Assembly: GCF_036346615.1 (NCBI RefSeq)
Contig: NZ_CP107836.1
Span: forward strand, 5,580,001-5,644,000
Direction of reading: 5' to 3'
Origin: Streptomyces sp. NBC_00523
Lineage (GTDB): Bacteria > Actinomycetota > Actinomycetes > Streptomycetales > Streptomycetaceae
Length of the DNA: 64,000 nucleotides
Made by a program: the position numbers and the translations under genes. Of the stretch, positions 1-8,944 are shown piece after piece; positions within the stretch are counted from its first letter, which is position 1; every line of letters starts with the position of its first letter. The notes under the pieces were generated by a model that saw only the letters and a program-made list of their open reading frames with translations, was not told the DNA's origin and searched no databases.

Positions 1-1782
1 GGCGAGCGCGTCGTCGTGGCCACGGCGACGCTGGCCCTCCAGCGCCAGCTCGTGGAGCGCGATCTGCCGCGTACGGTCGACGCGCTGCATCCGCTGCTGC
101 GCCGCCGCCCCCAGTTCGCCATGCTCAAGGGCCGGTCGAACTACCTCTGCCTGCACCGGCTCCACGAGGGCGTGCCGCAGGACGAGGAGGAGGGGCTGTT
201 CGACCAGTTCGAGGCGGCGGCCCCGTCGAGCAAGCTCGGCCAGGACCTGCTGCGCATGCGCGACTGGGCCGACGAGACGGAGACGGGCGACCGGGACGAC
301 CTCACGCCCGGCGTCTCGGACCGGGCCTGGGCGCAGATCTCGGTCTCCTCGCGGGAGTGCCTGGGCGCGAGCAAGTGCGCGTACGGGGCGGAGTGCTTCG
401 CCGAGCAGGCCAGGGAGCGGGCCAAGCTCGCCGATGTGGTGGTCACCAACCACGCGCTGCTGGCGATCGACGCCATCGAGGGCGCCCCGGTGCTCCCGCA
501 GCACGAGGTGCTGATCGTGGACGAGGCCCACGAGCTGGTCTCCCGGGTCACCGGTGTCGCCACCGGCGAGCTCACCCCGGGCCAGGTCAACCGCGCGGTG
601 CGCCGCGCCTCGAAGCTGGTCAACGAGAAGGCGGCCGACGCGCTGCTGACCGCCTCCGAGGGCTTCGAGCGGGTCATGGAGCTGGCGCTGCCCGGCCGCC
701 TGGAGGAGGTGCCGGAGGACCTGGGGTACGCGCTGATGGCCCTGCGGGACGCCGCGCGTACGGTGATCTCCGCGATCGGCGCCACGCGGGACAAGTCCGT
801 CCAGGACGAGGACGCGGTCCGCAAGCAGGCGCTGGCCTCGGTGGAGTCCATCCACGCCGTCGCCGAGCGCATCACGCAGGGCTCCGAGTACGACGTGGTC
901 TGGTACGAGCGCCACGACCGGTTCGGCGCCTCGGTGCGGGTCGCCCCGCTCTCCGTCTCCGGGCTGCTGCGCGAGAAGCTGTTCGCCGAGCGCTCCGTCG
1001 TGCTCACCTCCGCCACCCTCAAGCTGGGCGGCGACTTCAACGGGGTGGGCGCCTCCCTGGGGCTCGCCCCGGAGGGCACGGCCGGTGAGGACGTGCCCCA
1101 GTGGAAGGGCCTGGACGTCGGCTCGCCCTTCGACTACCCGAAGCAGGGGATCCTGTACGTCGCCCGGCATCTGGCCACCCCGGGCCGCGAGGGCTCCCGT
1201 ACGGACATGCTGGACGAGCTGTCCGAGCTCATCGAGGCGGCCGGCGGGCGCACGCTGGGGCTGTTCTCCTCCATGCGGGCGGCCAAGGCGGCGGCCGAGG
1301 AACTGCGCGAGCGACTGGACAAGCCGATCCTCCTCCAGGGCGAGGAGACGCTGGGCGAGCTGATCAAGAATTTCGCCGCCGACCCGGAGACCTGCCTCTT
1401 CGGCACGCTGTCGCTGTGGCAGGGCGTGGACGTGCCGGGGGCGAGCTGTCAGCTCGTGATCATGGACCGGATCCCGTTCCCCCGGCCCGACGACCCGCTG
1501 ATGAGCGCGCGCCAGAAGGCGGTGGAGGAGGCCGGGGGCAACGGCTTCATGGCGGTGGCGGCCACGCATGCCGCGCTGCTGATGGCTCAGGGTGCCGGGC
1601 GTCTCGTGCGGGCCACGGGGGACAAGGGGGTCGTCGCGGTGCTCGATCCGCGTCTGGCCAACGCGCGCTACGGCAGCTATCTGCGGGCCTCGCTGCCCGA
1701 TTTCTGGTACACCACCGACCGTAACCAGGCCCGCCGCTCGCTCGCCGCGATCGACGCGGCGGCCAAGGCGGACGGGCGGTAG
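1..1782 (+). CDS. ATP-dependent DNA helicase, DinG/XPD family (5' end cut by window)
   Basis: C-terminal part of a superfamily 2 helicase of the DinG/XPD type; the open frame is already running at base 1, so the Walker A region lies outside the window. A DEAH box (VDEAHE) is at about nt 517-534. Four cysteines ahead of it (one in YLCLH near nt 148, three in ECLGASKCAYGAEC near nt 357-398) match the 4Fe-4S cluster ligands of this family. The C-terminal helicase motifs are visible as SATLKLGG, LFSSMRAA, LWQGVDVPG and QGAGRLVRA. The family unwinds 5'-3' DNA and helps resolve R-loops, G-quadruplexes or damaged forks. It is convergent with lexA and shares its terminator. Any SOS box would be upstream of the window. 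Confidence 0.93.
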   Translation, partial: GERVVVATATLALQRQLVERDLPRTVDALHPLLRRRPQFAMLKGRSNYLCLHRLHEGVPQDEEEGLFDQFEAAAPSSKLGQDLLRMRDWADETETGDRDDLTPGVSDRAWAQISVSSRECLGASKCAYGAECFAEQARERAKLADVVVTNHALLAIDAIEGAPVLPQHEVLIVDEAHELVSRVTGVATGELTPGQVNRAVRRASKLVNEKAADALLTASEGFERVMELALPGRLEEVPEDLGYALMALRDAARTVISAIGATRDKSVQDEDAVRKQALASVESIHAVAERITQGSEYDVVWYERHDRFGASVRVAPLSVSGLLREKLFAERSVVLTSATLKLGGDFNGVGASLGLAPEGTAGEDVPQWKGLDVGSPFDYPKQGILYVARHLATPGREGSRTDMLDELSELIEAAGGRTLGLFSSMRAAKAAAEELRERLDKPILLQGEETLGELIKNFAADPETCLFGTLSLWQGVDVPGASCQLVIMDRIPFPRPDDPLMSARQKAVEEAGGNGFMAVAATHAALLMAQGAGRLVRATGDKGVVAVLDPRLANARYGSYLRASLPDFWYTTDRNQARRSLAAIDAAAKADGR

Positions 1783-1823
1783 CCCCTCGGGGGCGTACAC
1801 GACCCCGCAAAGGCGTACACGAA

Positions 1824-1865
1824 AAGGGGCCCCGGGCCCGGCGCGAAGCCGGACCGGGGCCCCTT
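1824..1865. terminator. Bidirectional intrinsic terminator, helicase/lexA
   Basis: A 12-bp perfect outer stem (AAGGGGCCCCGG at 1824-1835 with CCGGGGCCCCTT at 1854-1865) encloses an inner CCGGC/GCCGG stem with a GCGAA loop. It lies between two convergent genes and has short A/T tracts on both sides. Confidence 0.85.
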
Positions 1866-1892
1866 CTCCCAGAGAGCGTGAGGTGCGGGCCT

Positions 1893-2687
1893 TCAGACCC
1901 TGCGCAGCACCGCGACGACCTTGCCGAGGATCGTGGCCTCATCGCCGGGGATCGGCTGGTATGCGGCGTTGTGCGGGAGCAGCCAGACATGGCCGTCCTC
2001 GCGCTTGAAGCGCTTCACGGTGGCCTCGCCGTCCAGCATGGCGGCCACGATGTCGCCGTTCTCCGCGACGGGCTGGCGGCGCACGGTGACCCAGTCGCCG
2101 TCACAGATCGCCGCCTCGATCATCGAGTCACCGACGACCTTGAGGACGAAGAGCTCGCCGTCGCCCACCAGCTGGCGGGGGAGCGGGAAGACGTCCTCGA
2201 CGGACTCCTCGGCGAGGATCGGCCCACCGGCGGCGATCCGGCCCACCAGCGGCACGTAGGAGGCGGCGGGCTTGCCCGTGGTGTCGGTCGGCTGCGTGCT
2301 CGGCTGGTCCGAGCCGCGTACCTCGTACGCCCGGGGGCGGTGCGGGTCGCGGCGCAGGAAGCCCTTCCGCTCCAGCGCCATCAGCTGATGGGCGACGGAG
2401 GAGGTGCTGGAGAGGCCCACCGCCTGACCGATCTCCCGCATCGACGGCGGATAGCCACGCCGCTGCACGGAATCCCGGATGACCTCGATCACCCGCCGCT
2501 GCCGGTCCGTGAGCCCCGAGCTGTCCGCCCGGATTCCGGGAGGTCGTCCGGGAAGCGAGCGCGCTGGGCGCCCGGGCTCCGGGCCCTCCGTGTTCGTGAC
2601 TGAGTCATTCATGGCATGCACCGGCTCGAGTCGGCTCTGGGAGCGGTCCTGGGCAGTGATGATGGCACTGTCTGCGGTGGTGGTCAC
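1893..2687 (-). CDS. lexA: LexA, SOS-response repressor/autoprotease
   Basis: Represses DNA-damage genes until RecA-ssDNA triggers self-cleavage. The predicted protein is 264 aa. The LexA winged-helix DNA-binding domain is at about residues 58-122 (recognition region around GLSSTSSVAHQL). The Ala-Gly cleavage site is at residues 153-154 in RIAAGGP, the catalytic Ser is at 188 in VGDSMI and the Lys at 225 in ATVKRF. The GTG at 2687 was chosen because it is preceded by a GAGGGGCCGCC ribosome-binding site. A downstream ATG at residue 26 has no good ribosome-binding site. The roughly 55-residue N-terminal extension before the DNA-binding domain is low-complexity and common in streptomycete LexA. 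It is probably autoregulated through the SOS box at 2752-2767. Confidence 0.96.
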   Translation of the reverse strand: MTTTADSAIITAQDRSQSRLEPVHAMNDSVTNTEGPEPGRPARSLPGRPPGIRADSSGLTDRQRRVIEVIRDSVQRRGYPPSMREIGQAVGLSSTSSVAHQLMALERKGFLRRDPHRPRAYEVRGSDQPSTQPTDTTGKPAASYVPLVGRIAAGGPILAEESVEDVFPLPRQLVGDGELFVLKVVGDSMIEAAICDGDWVTVRRQPVAENGDIVAAMLDGEATVKRFKREDGHVWLLPHNAAYQPIPGDEATILGKVVAVLRRV

Positions 2688-2751
2688 GTCGGCGGCCCCT
2701 CTCGAATGGTCTCCCTGGCTGCACAACGGTAGTAGCTTTCGAAAGGTTGCG

Positions 2752-2767
2752 CCAAACACACGTTCGA
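2752..2767. promoter_or_regulatory. LexA binding site (SOS box)
   Basis: CAAAC-N4-GTTCG at 2753-2766 differs at one position from the Gram-positive/actinobacterial SOS box CGAAC-N4-GTTCG. It lies about 65 bp upstream of the lexA start, the expected place for autorepression. Confidence 0.8.
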
Positions 2768-3046
2768 GTGAAAAACGAATAAAAGACTGTCCGGGCTCCA
2801 CTGCCGGGTGTATGAGGCTGCCTACAGTGCGCGACGAGCCCGCGCCGCCGAGGGTGTCGCGGCTTGCCTCGGTGGTGGTCGCGGCCGTCCCTGGACCGTA
2901 ACGCGGCGCCCCGCGCGGGCCCGTTGTGGGGTGGCCGCCCGGTCGTCCGTCGTCCGGGTGCTTCCCGTACCCTCTTGGTCGGCCTTACGCTGCCTTCCGG
3001 CCGCCCTCCGGCGCGACACGCGCGTAGGGCCGAATGCGCGGCCGGA

Positions 3047-3094
3047 CCCAAGATCTAGTGGTTGGATAGTTCCGACCGCCCCGAATGTAGTGGT
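3047..3094. promoter_or_regulatory. Tandem NrdR boxes upstream of nrdRJ
   Basis: Two 16-bp near-copies, CCCAAGATCTAGTGGT at 3047-3062 and CCCCGAATGTAGTGGT at 3079-3094, share TAGTGGT and are offset by exactly 32 bp, about three helical turns. NrdR boxes are known to occur in pairs with about three-turn spacing in ribonucleotide reductase promoters, and this gene encodes NrdR itself. The position fits ATP/dATP-dependent autorepression of the nrdRJ operon. Confidence 0.8.
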
Positions 3095-3204
3095 CCCCCG
3101 TCTATCGGGGGTGCGGTCATCGCCTATGCTTGAGACCGCTTCGAGGGCCCCCGACCGGGCCTGAAGAGGCTATTCAGTCGTGCTGTGAAGGAGGGTTGGG
3201 AGCC

Positions 3205-3717
3205 ATGCACTGCCCCTTCTGCAGGCACCCCGACAGCCGGGTCGTCGACAGTCGCACCACCGACGACGGGACCTCGATCCGCCGGCGCCGCCAGTGTCCC
3301 GACTGCTCCCGCCGCTTCACCACGGTGGAGACGTGCTCACTCATGGTGGTCAAGCGCAGCGGGGTCACCGAACCCTTCAGCCGCACCAAGGTCATCTCGG
3401 GTGTGCGCAAGGCGTGCCAGGGGCGGCCCGTCACCGAGGACGCCCTCGCCAAGCTGGGCCAGCGGGTCGAGGAGGCGGTGCGCGCGACCGGCAGCGCCGA
3501 GCTGACCACGCACGACGTGGGCCTGGCCATCCTGGGCCCCCTGCAGGAACTCGACCTCGTCGCCTACCTGCGCTTCGCGTCCGTGTACCGGGCGTTCGAC
3601 AGCCTCGAAGACTTCGAGGCCGCCATCACGGAACTCCGTGAGCGGCGGCCCCACGCGGAATCATGCGGGAGCGGCGAGACCCTCGAGGTCCCCGCCCCCG
3701 CCGTCGCCGCCGACTGA
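3205..3717 (+). CDS. nrdR: NrdR, transcriptional repressor of ribonucleotide reductase genes
   Basis: A 170-residue zinc-ribbon/ATP-cone regulator that senses ATP/dATP and represses ribonucleotide reductase operons. The zinc ribbon is given by Cys3, Cys6, Cys31 and Cys34 (MHCPFC and QCPDC). The ATP-cone follows at about residues 46-140. The ATG at 3205 is supported by GAAGGAGG about 10 bp upstream and by the invariant MHCPFC beginning; the frame is open further upstream, but that part has no family similarity. It lies 164 bp ahead of nrdJ on the same strand, the classical nrdRJ pair. Confidence 0.97.
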   Translation: MHCPFCRHPDSRVVDSRTTDDGTSIRRRRQCPDCSRRFTTVETCSLMVVKRSGVTEPFSRTKVISGVRKACQGRPVTEDALAKLGQRVEEAVRATGSAELTTHDVGLAILGPLQELDLVAYLRFASVYRAFDSLEDFEAAITELRERRPHAESCGSGETLEVPAPAVAAD

Positions 3718-3881
3718 GCGGCAGCAGCCGGCCGCGTCGATCCGGGGATCGCGCGGCCCGGCACCTGGACCTTGCTCCGGGCGACGTATGACGAATGCGG
3801 CGGCCGAAGCATCAGACACACACTGTGCCCGGGGAAGTTCTCGGCACTTCAGGGCGTTTTTGCCCACATATGGGAGGCGGC

Positions 3882-6785
3882 ATGACAGAGACGGCGAGCG
3901 GCCCGGCACGAGGTTCCCGCACCAAGGGGACCAAGTCGACTGCGTCCAAGCAGGGCCTGCGTATCGAGCGCATCCACACGACCCCCGGCGTGCATCCGTA
4001 CGACGAGGTGTCCTGGGAGCGCCGTGACGTCGTCATGACCAACTGGCGCGACGGCTCGATCAACTTCGAGCAGCGTGGCGTCGAGTTCCCCGACTTCTGG
4101 TCGGTGAACGCGGTCAACATCGTCACCAGCAAGTACTTCCGGGGCGCCGTGGGCACCCCGCAGCGCGAGACCGGTCTCAAGCAGCTGATCGACCGGATCG
4201 TCAAGACGTACCGGAAGGCCGGCGAGGACTACCAGTACTTCTCTTCCCCCGCCGACGCGGAGATCTTCGAGCACGAGCTGGCGTACGCCCTCCTGCACCA
4301 GATCTTCAGCTTCAACTCCCCGGTGTGGTTCAACGTCGGTACGCCCCAGCCGCAGCAGGTCTCCGCCTGCTTCATCCTGGCCGTCGACGACTCCATGGAG
4401 TCGATCCTCGACTGGTACAAGGAAGAGGGCATGATCTTCAAGGGCGGCTCCGGGGCCGGCCTGAACCTCTCCCGTATCCGTTCCTCCAAGGAACTCCTCT
4501 CCTCCGGCGGCAACGCCTCCGGTCCCGTCTCCTTCATGCGCGGCGCCGACGCCTCCGCCGGAACGATCAAGTCCGGTGGCGCCACCCGCCGTGCGGCCAA
4601 GATGGTCATCCTCGACGTCGACCACCCCGACATCGAGAACTTCATCGAGACCAAGGTGAAGGAGGAGGAGAAGATCCGCGCCCTGCGCGACGCGGGCTTC
4701 GACATGGACCTGGGCGGCGACGACATCACGTCGGTCCAGTACCAGAACGCCAACAACTCGGTCCGCGTGAACGACGAGTTCATGAAGGCCGTCGAGTCCG
4801 GCGGCAAGTTCGGGCTGCGCGCCCGGATGACCGGCGACGTCATCGAAGAGGTCGAGGCCAAGTCCCTCTTCCGCAAGATGGCCGAGGCCGCCTGGGCCTG
4901 CGCCGACCCGGGCATCCAGTACGACGACACGATCAACCACTGGCACACCTGCCCCGAGTCCGGCCGGATCAACGGCTCGAACCCGTGCAGCGAGTACATG
5001 CACCTGGACAACACCTCGTGCAACCTCGCCTCGCTGAACCTGATGAAGTTCCTCAAGGACGACGGCAAGGGCAACCAGTCCTTCGAGTCCGAGCGCTTCG
5101 CCAAGGTGGTCGAGCTGGTCATCACCGCGATGGACATCTCCATCTGCTTCGCCGACTTCCCGACCGAGAAGATCGGCGAGAACACCCGCGCCTTCCGCCA
5201 GCTCGGCATCGGTTACGCCAACCTCGGCGCCCTGCTGATGGCGACCGGCCACGCCTACGACAGCGACGGCGGCCGCGCGCTCGCCGGCGCCATCACCTCG
5301 CTGATGACCGGCACCTCGTACAAGCGCTCCGCCGAGCTGGCCGCCGTCGTCGGCCCGTACGACGGCTACGCCCGCAACGCCGAGCCGCACCAGCGCGTCA
5401 TGAAGCAGCACGCCGACGCCAACGCCGTGGCCGTGCACGCCGACGACCTGGACAACCCGATCTGGGCCGCCGCCACCGAGGCGTGGCAGGACGTGATCCG
5501 GCTCGGCGCGAAGAACGGTTTCCGTAACGCGCAGGCGTCGGTCATCGCGCCCACCGGCACCATCGGTCTCGCGATGTCCTGCGACACCACCGGCCTTGAG
5601 CCCGACCTCGCCCTGGTCAAGTTCAAGAAGCTGGTCGGCGGCGGCTCGATGCAGATCGTCAACGGCACCGTCCCGCAGGCCCTGCGCCGCCTGGGCTACC
5701 AGGAGGAGCAGATCGAGGCGATCGTCGCCCACATCGCCGAGAACGGCAATGTGATCGACGCCCCCGGCCTGAAGACCGAGCACTACGAGGTCTTCGACTG
5801 CGCGATGGGCGAGCGGTCCATCTCCGCGATGGGTCACGTGCGCATGATGGCGGCCATCCAGCCGTGGATCTCCGGCGCGCTCTCCAAGACGGTCAACCTG
5901 CCGGAGACGGCCACCGTCGAGGACGTCGAGGAGGTCTACTTCGAGGCGTGGAAGATGGGCGTCAAGGCGCTCGCGATCTACCGCGACAACTGCAAGGTCG
6001 GCCAGCCCCTCTCCGCCAAGACCAAGGAGAAGGAGAAGGAGGCCGTCACGGCCAAGGCCGAGGAGACCATCCGTACCGCGGTCGAGAAGGTCGTCGAGTA
6101 CCGCCCGGTCCGCAAGCGTCTGCCCAAGGGCCGGCCCGGCATCACCACCTCGTTCACGGTGGGCGGCGCCGAGGGTTACATGACCGCCAACTCCTACCCG
6201 GACGACGGCCTGGGCGAGGTCTTCCTGAAGATGTCCAAGCAGGGCTCGACCCTCGCGGGCATGATGGACGCCTTCTCCATCGCGGTCTCGGTCGGCCTGC
6301 AGTACGGCGTCCCGCTGGAGACGTACGTCTCGAAGTTCACCAACATGCGCTTCGAGCCGGCCGGCATGACGGACGACCCGGACGTGCGGATGGCGCAGTC
6401 GATCGTCGACTACATCTTCCGTCGCCTGGCGCTCGACTTCCTGCCCTTCGAGACCCGCTCGGCCCTCGGCATCCACTCCGCCGAGGAGCGCCAGCGCCAC
6501 CTCGACACCGGTTCCTACGAGCCGACGTTCGAGGAGGAGCAGCTGGAGGCCGAGACCCTGGCCCAGACCGCCCCCGTGCGGACGGAGACGCTGAAGGCGG
6601 TCGCCCCGGTCCAGGAGACCGAGAAGGCCGAGCCGAGGACGGCGCACACCTCGGCCGAGCTGGTCGAGATGCAGCTCGGCATCAGCGCGGACGCCCCGCT
6701 CTGCTTCTCCTGCGGTACGAAGATGCAGCGGGCCGGCTCCTGCTACATCTGCGAGGGCTGCGGCTCCACCAGCGGCTGCAGCTGA
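3882..6785 (+). CDS. nrdJ: NrdJ, class II adenosylcobalamin-dependent ribonucleotide reductase
   Basis: Reduces ribonucleotides to deoxyribonucleotides with adenosylcobalamin as radical source, so it works with or without oxygen. The protein has 967 aa. The reductase barrel shows QVSACFIL (first redox cysteine), the NPCSE motif with the radical cysteine, and NTSCNLASLNL. The C-terminus carries a CxxC-rich zinc/redox tail (CFSCGTK, CYICEGCGS) that regenerates the active-site disulfide. The ATG at 3882 follows GGGAGGCGGC. The 164-nt gap from nrdR holds no recognisable cobalamin riboswitch, so control is more likely by NrdR. Confidence 0.97.
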   Translation: MTETASGPARGSRTKGTKSTASKQGLRIERIHTTPGVHPYDEVSWERRDVVMTNWRDGSINFEQRGVEFPDFWSVNAVNIVTSKYFRGAVGTPQRETGLKQLIDRIVKTYRKAGEDYQYFSSPADAEIFEHELAYALLHQIFSFNSPVWFNVGTPQPQQVSACFILAVDDSMESILDWYKEEGMIFKGGSGAGLNLSRIRSSKELLSSGGNASGPVSFMRGADASAGTIKSGGATRRAAKMVILDVDHPDIENFIETKVKEEEKIRALRDAGFDMDLGGDDITSVQYQNANNSVRVNDEFMKAVESGGKFGLRARMTGDVIEEVEAKSLFRKMAEAAWACADPGIQYDDTINHWHTCPESGRINGSNPCSEYMHLDNTSCNLASLNLMKFLKDDGKGNQSFESERFAKVVELVITAMDISICFADFPTEKIGENTRAFRQLGIGYANLGALLMATGHAYDSDGGRALAGAITSLMTGTSYKRSAELAAVVGPYDGYARNAEPHQRVMKQHADANAVAVHADDLDNPIWAAATEAWQDVIRLGAKNGFRNAQASVIAPTGTIGLAMSCDTTGLEPDLALVKFKKLVGGGSMQIVNGTVPQALRRLGYQEEQIEAIVAHIAENGNVIDAPGLKTEHYEVFDCAMGERSISAMGHVRMMAAIQPWISGALSKTVNLPETATVEDVEEVYFEAWKMGVKALAIYRDNCKVGQPLSAKTKEKEKEAVTAKAEETIRTAVEKVVEYRPVRKRLPKGRPGITTSFTVGGAEGYMTANSYPDDGLGEVFLKMSKQGSTLAGMMDAFSIAVSVGLQYGVPLETYVSKFTNMRFEPAGMTDDPDVRMAQSIVDYIFRRLALDFLPFETRSALGIHSAEERQRHLDTGSYEPTFEEEQLEAETLAQTAPVRTETLKAVAPVQETEKAEPRTAHTSAELVEMQLGISADAPLCFSCGTKMQRAGSCYICEGCGSTSGCS

Positions 6786-6798
6786 TCGCTAGGCACTG

Positions 6799-6836
6799 AG
6801 TGCGGGCAGGTCTTCCCCGGAAGACCTGCCCGCACT
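6799..6836. terminator. Bidirectional intrinsic terminator, nrdJ/terD-like
   Basis: Perfect 18-bp stem (starts AGTGCGGGCAGG at 6799, returns at 6819-6836) with a CC loop between convergent genes. Confidence 0.88.
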
Positions 6837-6851
6837 GCTAGTACGCGGCGC

Positions 6852-7388
6852 CTACGCGCCGAACGCACGGCCGCCCATCGCGGCGGCGAACTCATCGGGG
6901 TCGCCGTCGAAGCCCCGGACGCTGCCGTGGAAGTGCCAGCCGCCGGATTCGTCCCGTACGAATTCGGCCACGACGGCCGCGGTGGCGCTCCCCACCGCGG
7001 AGAAGTCGTCCTCCGACAGCGTCGTGTAGCCCTCGCGGACCTGGACCCCGGTGTTCTCTATGGCGTCGAACGTCTTGCGGCCGTCGCGCTGCTGGATGGC
7101 GACGCCGACGACGACCCGGGCGTACGCGTCGGACAGCCGGTCCAGCTCCAGCGTCATCACCTCGTCGTAGCCGAGTCCCTGACCCGTCCTGCTGTCCCGG
7201 TCGAGGGTGATCGTGCCGTCGGGTGCCCGGCTGTCGAAGTGCACGAGGTACGCCGGGCTGCCGTACGGCTCGTCCGCCGGGTAGGTCGCCGCGATGATGT
7301 CGAGGTCGTTGGGAGCCTCGCCCTGGTCGCTGGGGTCCCACTTGATCCGTACCTCGACCTTGTCGAGATCCTTGTTGGGCGTGCTCAT
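6852..7388 (-). CDS. TerD-family protein
   Basis: A 178-aa protein of the TerD (tellurium resistance/stress) family, whose members bind calcium through conserved acidic loops. The family pattern is visible: NDLDIIAATYP, then AYLVHFDS, then the acidic DRDSRTGQGLGYDEV segment and VVVGVAIQQ. The ATG at 7388 is supported by GGAGGGAAGTCCG just upstream. Its role in Streptomyces is not settled; family members are linked to envelope stress and sporulation. It is a single gene, not part of a ter cluster in this window. Confidence 0.88.
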   Translation of the reverse strand: MSTPNKDLDKVEVRIKWDPSDQGEAPNDLDIIAATYPADEPYGSPAYLVHFDSRAPDGTITLDRDSRTGQGLGYDEVMTLELDRLSDAYARVVVGVAIQQRDGRKTFDAIENTGVQVREGYTTLSEDDFSAVGSATAAVVAEFVRDESGGWHFHGSVRGFDGDPDEFAAAMGGRAFGA

Positions 7389-7567
7389 CGGACTTCCCTC
7401 CTGCGCGCGGGGACGACGCTCCCGTTCCGTCCCCCGATCATGTCCGCAACTTGCCCCGGAACCAACCGGCTTGGGGACGAGCGGCTGAAACGGGCCAGGA
7501 TCGGGCGGGAGACGGCTGGTTCCGGTGGACTCCCTGGGAGCGTGACCCACGCCACGTCCGACGGCCG

Positions 7568-7579
7568 TACGATGGCGCA
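7568..7579 (+). promoter_or_regulatory. Putative -10 element of a leaderless transcript
   Basis: TACGAT at 7568-7573 lies six bases before the GTG start at 7580 and there is no Shine-Dalgarno sequence, the arrangement of leaderless streptomycete genes. Confidence 0.5.
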
Positions 7580-8185
7580 GTGCTGGTCAAGTGGATTCGC
7601 TGCAGTGTGTCGGACCGTCGGGGATTCGAACAGGGGCAGCGGAAGTGGGCGGGGCTGCTGGGTGAGCCGGGCTTCAGGGGGCAGGGCGGCGGCTGGAGCC
7701 GCGTCCGCCCGGAGGTGGCGCACGTCTTCGCCTTCTGGGAGAACCGGGTTTTCTACGACTCCTTCATGGCGCGCGGCCACGACACCCTGGCCGCGGCGCA
7801 GTCCGGCACGTACCAGGATCTCCAGGTCAAGCTCTTCGAGTACCGCTTCGACGTGAAGACCGGATTCGAACCCCGCTTCACGGACGCGGATGTGCTCAGG
7901 GTGGCCCACAGCCGGGTCCACGAGGACCGGGTCGAACACTTCGCGCTGATGCAGCAGCGGGTGTGGAACCCGGCGATGGCGGGCTCGCCGGGCATGCTGC
8001 GCGGGGTCTTCGGCGAGGCGCCCGGGCACGAGTTCCTGGTCCTGTCGATGTGGCAGTCCAGCGCGGAACGCGGGAAGTACCGGCCGGGCAGCGTGGACCG
8101 GCTCTCGCAGCGCGCGGGTACGGAGGAGGACGTGGCGGCGCTCGACGGCGACGTGGTGCGGCTTGAACCTTCCTGGACGGTGTGA
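7580..8185 (+). CDS. YdbC-family (DUF4937-like) conserved protein
   Basis: A 201-aa soluble protein starting VLVKWIRCSV. I recognise the family as the conserved streptomycete YdbC/DUF4937-type proteins, probably two antibiotic-biosynthesis-monooxygenase-like ferredoxin folds: residues about 1-95 (WSRVRPEVAHVFAFWEN) and about 100-200 (EHFALMQQRVWNP, FLVLSMWQSSAERGKY). No catalytic residues can be named. The GTG at 7580 was chosen because it gives the family N-terminus and sits six bases after a TACGAT -10 element. The frame is open further upstream, but there it is low-complexity. Confidence 0.75.
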   Translation: MLVKWIRCSVSDRRGFEQGQRKWAGLLGEPGFRGQGGGWSRVRPEVAHVFAFWENRVFYDSFMARGHDTLAAAQSGTYQDLQVKLFEYRFDVKTGFEPRFTDADVLRVAHSRVHEDRVEHFALMQQRVWNPAMAGSPGMLRGVFGEAPGHEFLVLSMWQSSAERGKYRPGSVDRLSQRAGTEEDVAALDGDVVRLEPSWTV

Positions 8186-8262
8186 CGGCCCCGGGCGACG
8201 GGTACGGCCGCGACATGCACCGACGATTTCCGGACAGGTGCTCGAACGGCGACGACTCGATC

Positions 8263-8274
8263 TAGTGTCGTCGT
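8263..8274 (+). promoter_or_regulatory. Putative -10 element of a leaderless transcript
   Basis: TAGTGT at 8263-8268 is six bases ahead of the ATG at 8275; no ribosome-binding site is present. Confidence 0.45.
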
Positions 8275-8934
8275 ATGGCACGACCGCAACGAATCGTCCT
8301 TGTCCGGCACGGTGAGTCCGAGGGCAACGCCGACGACACCGTGTATGAGCGCGAACCCGACCACGCGCTGAGGCTCACCCCCACCGGGTTCCACCAGGCC
8401 CGCGAGGCGGGGGAGCGGTTGCGCGATCTGTTCGGGGAGGAGCGCGTCAGCGTGTACGTCTCTCCCTACCGGCGAACCCACGAGACGTTCGCCTCCTTCG
8501 GCCTGGACGCCGGGCGGGTACGGGTCCGGGAGGAGCCCCGGCTGCGCGAGCAGGACTGGGGGAACTGGCAGGACCACGACGACGTCAGGCTCCAGAAGGC
8601 CTACCGGGACGCCTACGGGCACTTCTTCTACCGCTTCGCCCAGGGCGAGTCCGGTGCGGATGTGTACGACCGGGTGGGCGCCTTCCTGGAGAGCCTGCAC
8701 CGCAGCTTCGAGGCGCCCGACCACCCGCCGAACGTCCTGCTGGTCACCCACGGTCTGACCATGCGGCTCTTCTGCATGCGCTGGTTCCACTGGACCGTGG
8801 CCGAATTCGAGTCGCTTTCCAACCCCGGGAACGGGGAATCGCGAACCCTGGTGCTCGGCAAGGACGGGCGGTACACGCTCGACCGGCCGTTCGAGCGCTG
8901 GCGTACTCCTGAGCCCTACGGCATCTCCGGATAG
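8275..8934 (+). CDS. Histidine phosphatase family protein (phosphoglycerate mutase-like)
   Basis: A 219-aa member of the histidine phosphatase superfamily. The catalytic RHG motif is at the N-terminus (IVLVRHGESEGN, His at residue 12). SPYRRTHETF supplies the second phosphate-pocket arginine and LLVTHGLTMR the second histidine. The substrate cannot be inferred; such proteins dephosphorylate sugar phosphates, nucleotides or proteins. The next gene begins 10 bp after its stop, and the -10 hexamer of that gene overlaps this stop codon. Confidence 0.9.
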   Translation: MARPQRIVLVRHGESEGNADDTVYEREPDHALRLTPTGFHQAREAGERLRDLFGEERVSVYVSPYRRTHETFASFGLDAGRVRVREEPRLREQDWGNWQDHDDVRLQKAYRDAYGHFFYRFAQGESGADVYDRVGAFLESLHRSFEAPDHPPNVLLVTHGLTMRLFCMRWFHWTVAEFESLSNPGNGESRTLVLGKDGRYTLDRPFERWRTPEPYGISG

Positions 8935-8944
8935 AGTGGAAGCG

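Larger units (their letters stand above)
2688..3204. other. lexA-nrdR divergent intergenic region
   Basis: About 517 bp without a convincing gene. It holds the LexA box near the lexA side (2752-2767). The nrdR side holds two NrdR boxes (3047-3094), directly followed by a short hairpin (CCCCCG at 3095-3100, TCTAT, CGGGGG at 3106-3111) and a possible -10 element TATGCT near 3125-3130. The middle part (about 2800-3040) is GC-rich with only unsupported open frames. Confidence 0.7.

Noticed and set aside
3718..3881. Cobalamin riboswitch ahead of nrdJ
   Set aside because: The 164-nt gap is short and no B12-box sequence is visible; NrdR boxes explain control better.
3849..6647. Very long open frame antisense to nrdJ
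   Set aside because: High-GC shadow frame: Val/Leu/Gly/Asp-rich with no domain, while the plus strand encodes a fully conserved NrdJ.
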